15,563 nt of DNA. Origin: Methanomassiliicoccales archaeon (GTDB lineage Archaea > Thermoplasmatota > Thermoplasmata > Methanomassiliicoccales > JACIVX01). Each line of letters opens with the position of its first letter. Position 1 is the first letter of the stretch. The DNA is taken from positions 1-15,563 of the forward strand of contig JANHAK010000010.1 in assembly GCA_024464195.1 (NCBI GenBank), given 5' to 3'. Of the stretch, positions 14,762 through 15,563 are shown one piece after another. A program made the position numbers and the translations under genes. The notes under the pieces are model-generated. The model searched no databases. It was not told the origin of the DNA and saw only the letters and a list, made by a program, of their open reading frames with translations.

Positions 14762-14778
14762 GATCCTTAATAAGGATC
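14762..14778. promoter_or_regulatory. 17-nt perfect palindrome upstream of the aspS promoter, possible Lrp site
   Basis: GATCCTTA and TAAGGATC are exact reverse complements around a single central A. Short GC-flanked palindromes with an AT-rich centre are typical targets of archaeal Lrp/AsnC (feast/famine) regulators, one of which is encoded 160 bp away. It lies just upstream of the aspS TATA-like box, a position often used for activation. Hairpin-terminator function is less likely because the loop is tiny. Binding is inferred. Confidence 0.4.
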
Positions 14779-14849
14779 AGATTTTTAAAATAATGAGTTT
14801 AATTCCAACAAATTGCTGCTTATTATGTAATTATTTATCAATTTGACAA

Positions 14850-14861
14850 TCATGTACATGA
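14850..14861. repeat. 12-bp perfect palindrome TCATGTACATGA
   Basis: This lies between the lrp stop and the aspS promoter in an AT-rich gap with no gene. It has no matching arms to the other palindromes, so it is either a separate site or chance. Nothing else supported is visible between 14780 and 14938. Confidence 0.3.
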
Positions 14862-14938
14862 ATCTTTGTTAAGGTTTCAGGTTACACGGATCAGGAGATG
14901 ATGTTTGAAATTAGGAAATTTGTGAAACAATCCAATGA

Positions 14939-15499
14939 TCATTCTGATTCAAATGAATCCTTATTTTCGAAATCAGGCAAGAACTGATAGGGATCCTTAA
15001 TTACGTTGAGAACGACATAAGTATTTGTTTTCTTGACGCCGGGCATCTGGAGCATGCGCTTAATCACCTCGCTGAACTCTTCACGATCCTTGCAAGCGAT
15101 CCAAGCAATCGAATCACATTCACCCGTCACATCAAACACTGCGACGACATTCTTGATATCTTTGATTTTGCGTTGCACCTCTAGGAGATCCCCCTCTACA
15201 TAAACGTGCACGATCGCCATGAATTCATAGCCAAGTTTAAGATAGTCAACATTTGCCCTGTATCCCTTGATAATACCTTGTTCTTCCAGGTTCTTTACTC
15301 TTTGAATCAGAGTAGTGGGATGAATGCCTAGGCGCTTTGCGATCTGACGATATGATCCTTGGCTAGAACGACAGAGTTGCTCAATGATCTTCTTGTCTAG
15401 ATCGTCAAGATTTATTTCCGTCAAGTACTCACCCGTCAGTCTGATCTTTGATATGTCCATCGACTCTATGAATATATTTCCTTTTGGGAAGTAGGACAC
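14939..15499 (-). CDS. Lrp/AsnC-family transcriptional regulator
   Basis: A feast/famine regulator with an N-terminal winged helix-turn-helix and a C-terminal RAM (ligand/oligomerisation) domain. The DNA-binding part is LDDLDKKIIEQLCRSSQGSYRQIAKRLGIHPTTLIQRVKNLEEQGII (about residues 31-77). The RAM domain follows from about residue 90, including EFMAIVHVYVEG and DVTGECDSIAWIACKDREEF (122-142), and MPGVKKTNTYVVLNVIK (152-168) closes it. The frame can begin at GTG 15499 (186 aa) or ATG 15460 (173 aa). I list the longer form because a TATA-like ATTAAAAT lies about 27 nt before GTG. The extra N-terminal residues do not resemble the family, so the ATG remains possible. It may regulate itself and aspS. 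Its amino-acid ligand cannot be read from sequence. Confidence 0.9.
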   Translation of the reverse strand: MSYFPKGNIFIESMDISKIRLTGEYLTEINLDDLDKKIIEQLCRSSQGSYRQIAKRLGIHPTTLIQRVKNLEEQGIIKGYRANVDYLKLGYEFMAIVHVYVEGDLLEVQRKIKDIKNVVAVFDVTGECDSIAWIACKDREEFSEVIKRMLQMPGVKKTNTYVVLNVIKDPYQFLPDFENKDSFESE

Positions 15500-15521
15500 C
15501 TCTTATCAGAGAGTTGAGATC

Positions 15522-15539
15522 CGGATTTTAATTTATTTT
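15522..15539 (-). promoter_or_regulatory. AT-rich promoter region of the Lrp gene
   Basis: On the minus strand this reads AAAATAAATTAAAATCC, a TATA-like run centred 25-35 nt before the GTG at 15499. The remaining bases to the window end hold no visible gene. Confidence 0.35.
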
Positions 15540-15563
15540 GATGTTGGATATTAGACCAGGATG

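Noticed and set aside
14903..14989. 28-codon plus-strand ORF with GGAG before ATG
   Set aside because: It is very short, has no recognisable pattern, and runs into the antisense 3' end of the Lrp gene. Chance is more likely.
15561..15563. ATG at the extreme right edge as the start of a plus-strand gene
   Set aside because: Only three bases are visible, so no reading frame can be judged.
1..15563. CRISPR array, insertion sequence or prophage
   Set aside because: No regular spaced repeats, transposase-like frame, terminal inverted repeats or phage genes are visible. All main ORFs are housekeeping or metabolic.

Overview
The window is archaeal, and most likely from the Thermoplasmatota/Euryarchaeota. 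Four signals support this. There is an initiator tRNA-Met with the archaeal A1-U72 pair and no encoded CCA. There is an archaeal-type GTP cyclohydrolase (MptA) of methanopterin synthesis. RNase HII and a HAD phosphoglycolate phosphatase have archaeal character. AT-rich TATA-like boxes sit about 27 nt before likely transcript starts, several of which look leaderless. Genus-level placement is not possible from sequence reading alone. Overall base composition is moderate, and every main reading frame looks intact.

Layout: (1) 1-5746, minus strand: a tight glycerol catabolic operon glpK-glpA-glpB-glpC, followed downstream by the start of a small cysteine-rich gene that runs off the left edge. GlpK phosphorylates glycerol, and GlpABC oxidises sn-glycerol-3-phosphate to dihydroxyacetone phosphate. 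(2) 5750-6899, minus strand: rnhB, a one-domain SCP2-like gene overlapping its end, and the initiator tRNA. The T-rich end of the tRNA unit doubles as the glpK promoter. (3) 6900-7236: a divergent promoter region. (4) 7237-9090, plus strand: mptA, a phosphoglycolate phosphatase whose catalytic start lies upstream of any ATG/GTG/TTG, and a 58-residue zinc-finger gene. (5) 9137-9670, minus strand: a TPR protein. (6) 9877-12841, plus strand: gatC-gatA-gatB, overlapping by 4 nt at each junction with TTG starts. (7) 12844-14688, minus strand: aspS, converging on gatB with a 2-nt gap. (8) 14689-14938: a promoter region with three perfect palindromes. (9) 14939-15499, minus strand: an Lrp/AsnC regulator.

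The clearest functional unit is aspS plus gatCAB. The AspRS is of bacterial type, about 614 aa with room for the GAD insertion. It carries the His and Gly associated with non-discriminating enzymes, so it probably makes Asp-tRNA(Asn), which GatCAB then amidates to Asn-tRNA(Asn). A bacterial-type AspRS in an archaeon suggests horizontal replacement.

I did not find a clearly new defence, mobile or biosynthetic system. The points most worth a second look are the bacterial AspRS next to gatCAB, the non-canonical ATT start of the phosphatase, the palindromes between aspS and lrp, the glp operon in an organism with archaeal lipids, and the two small cysteine-rich genes.
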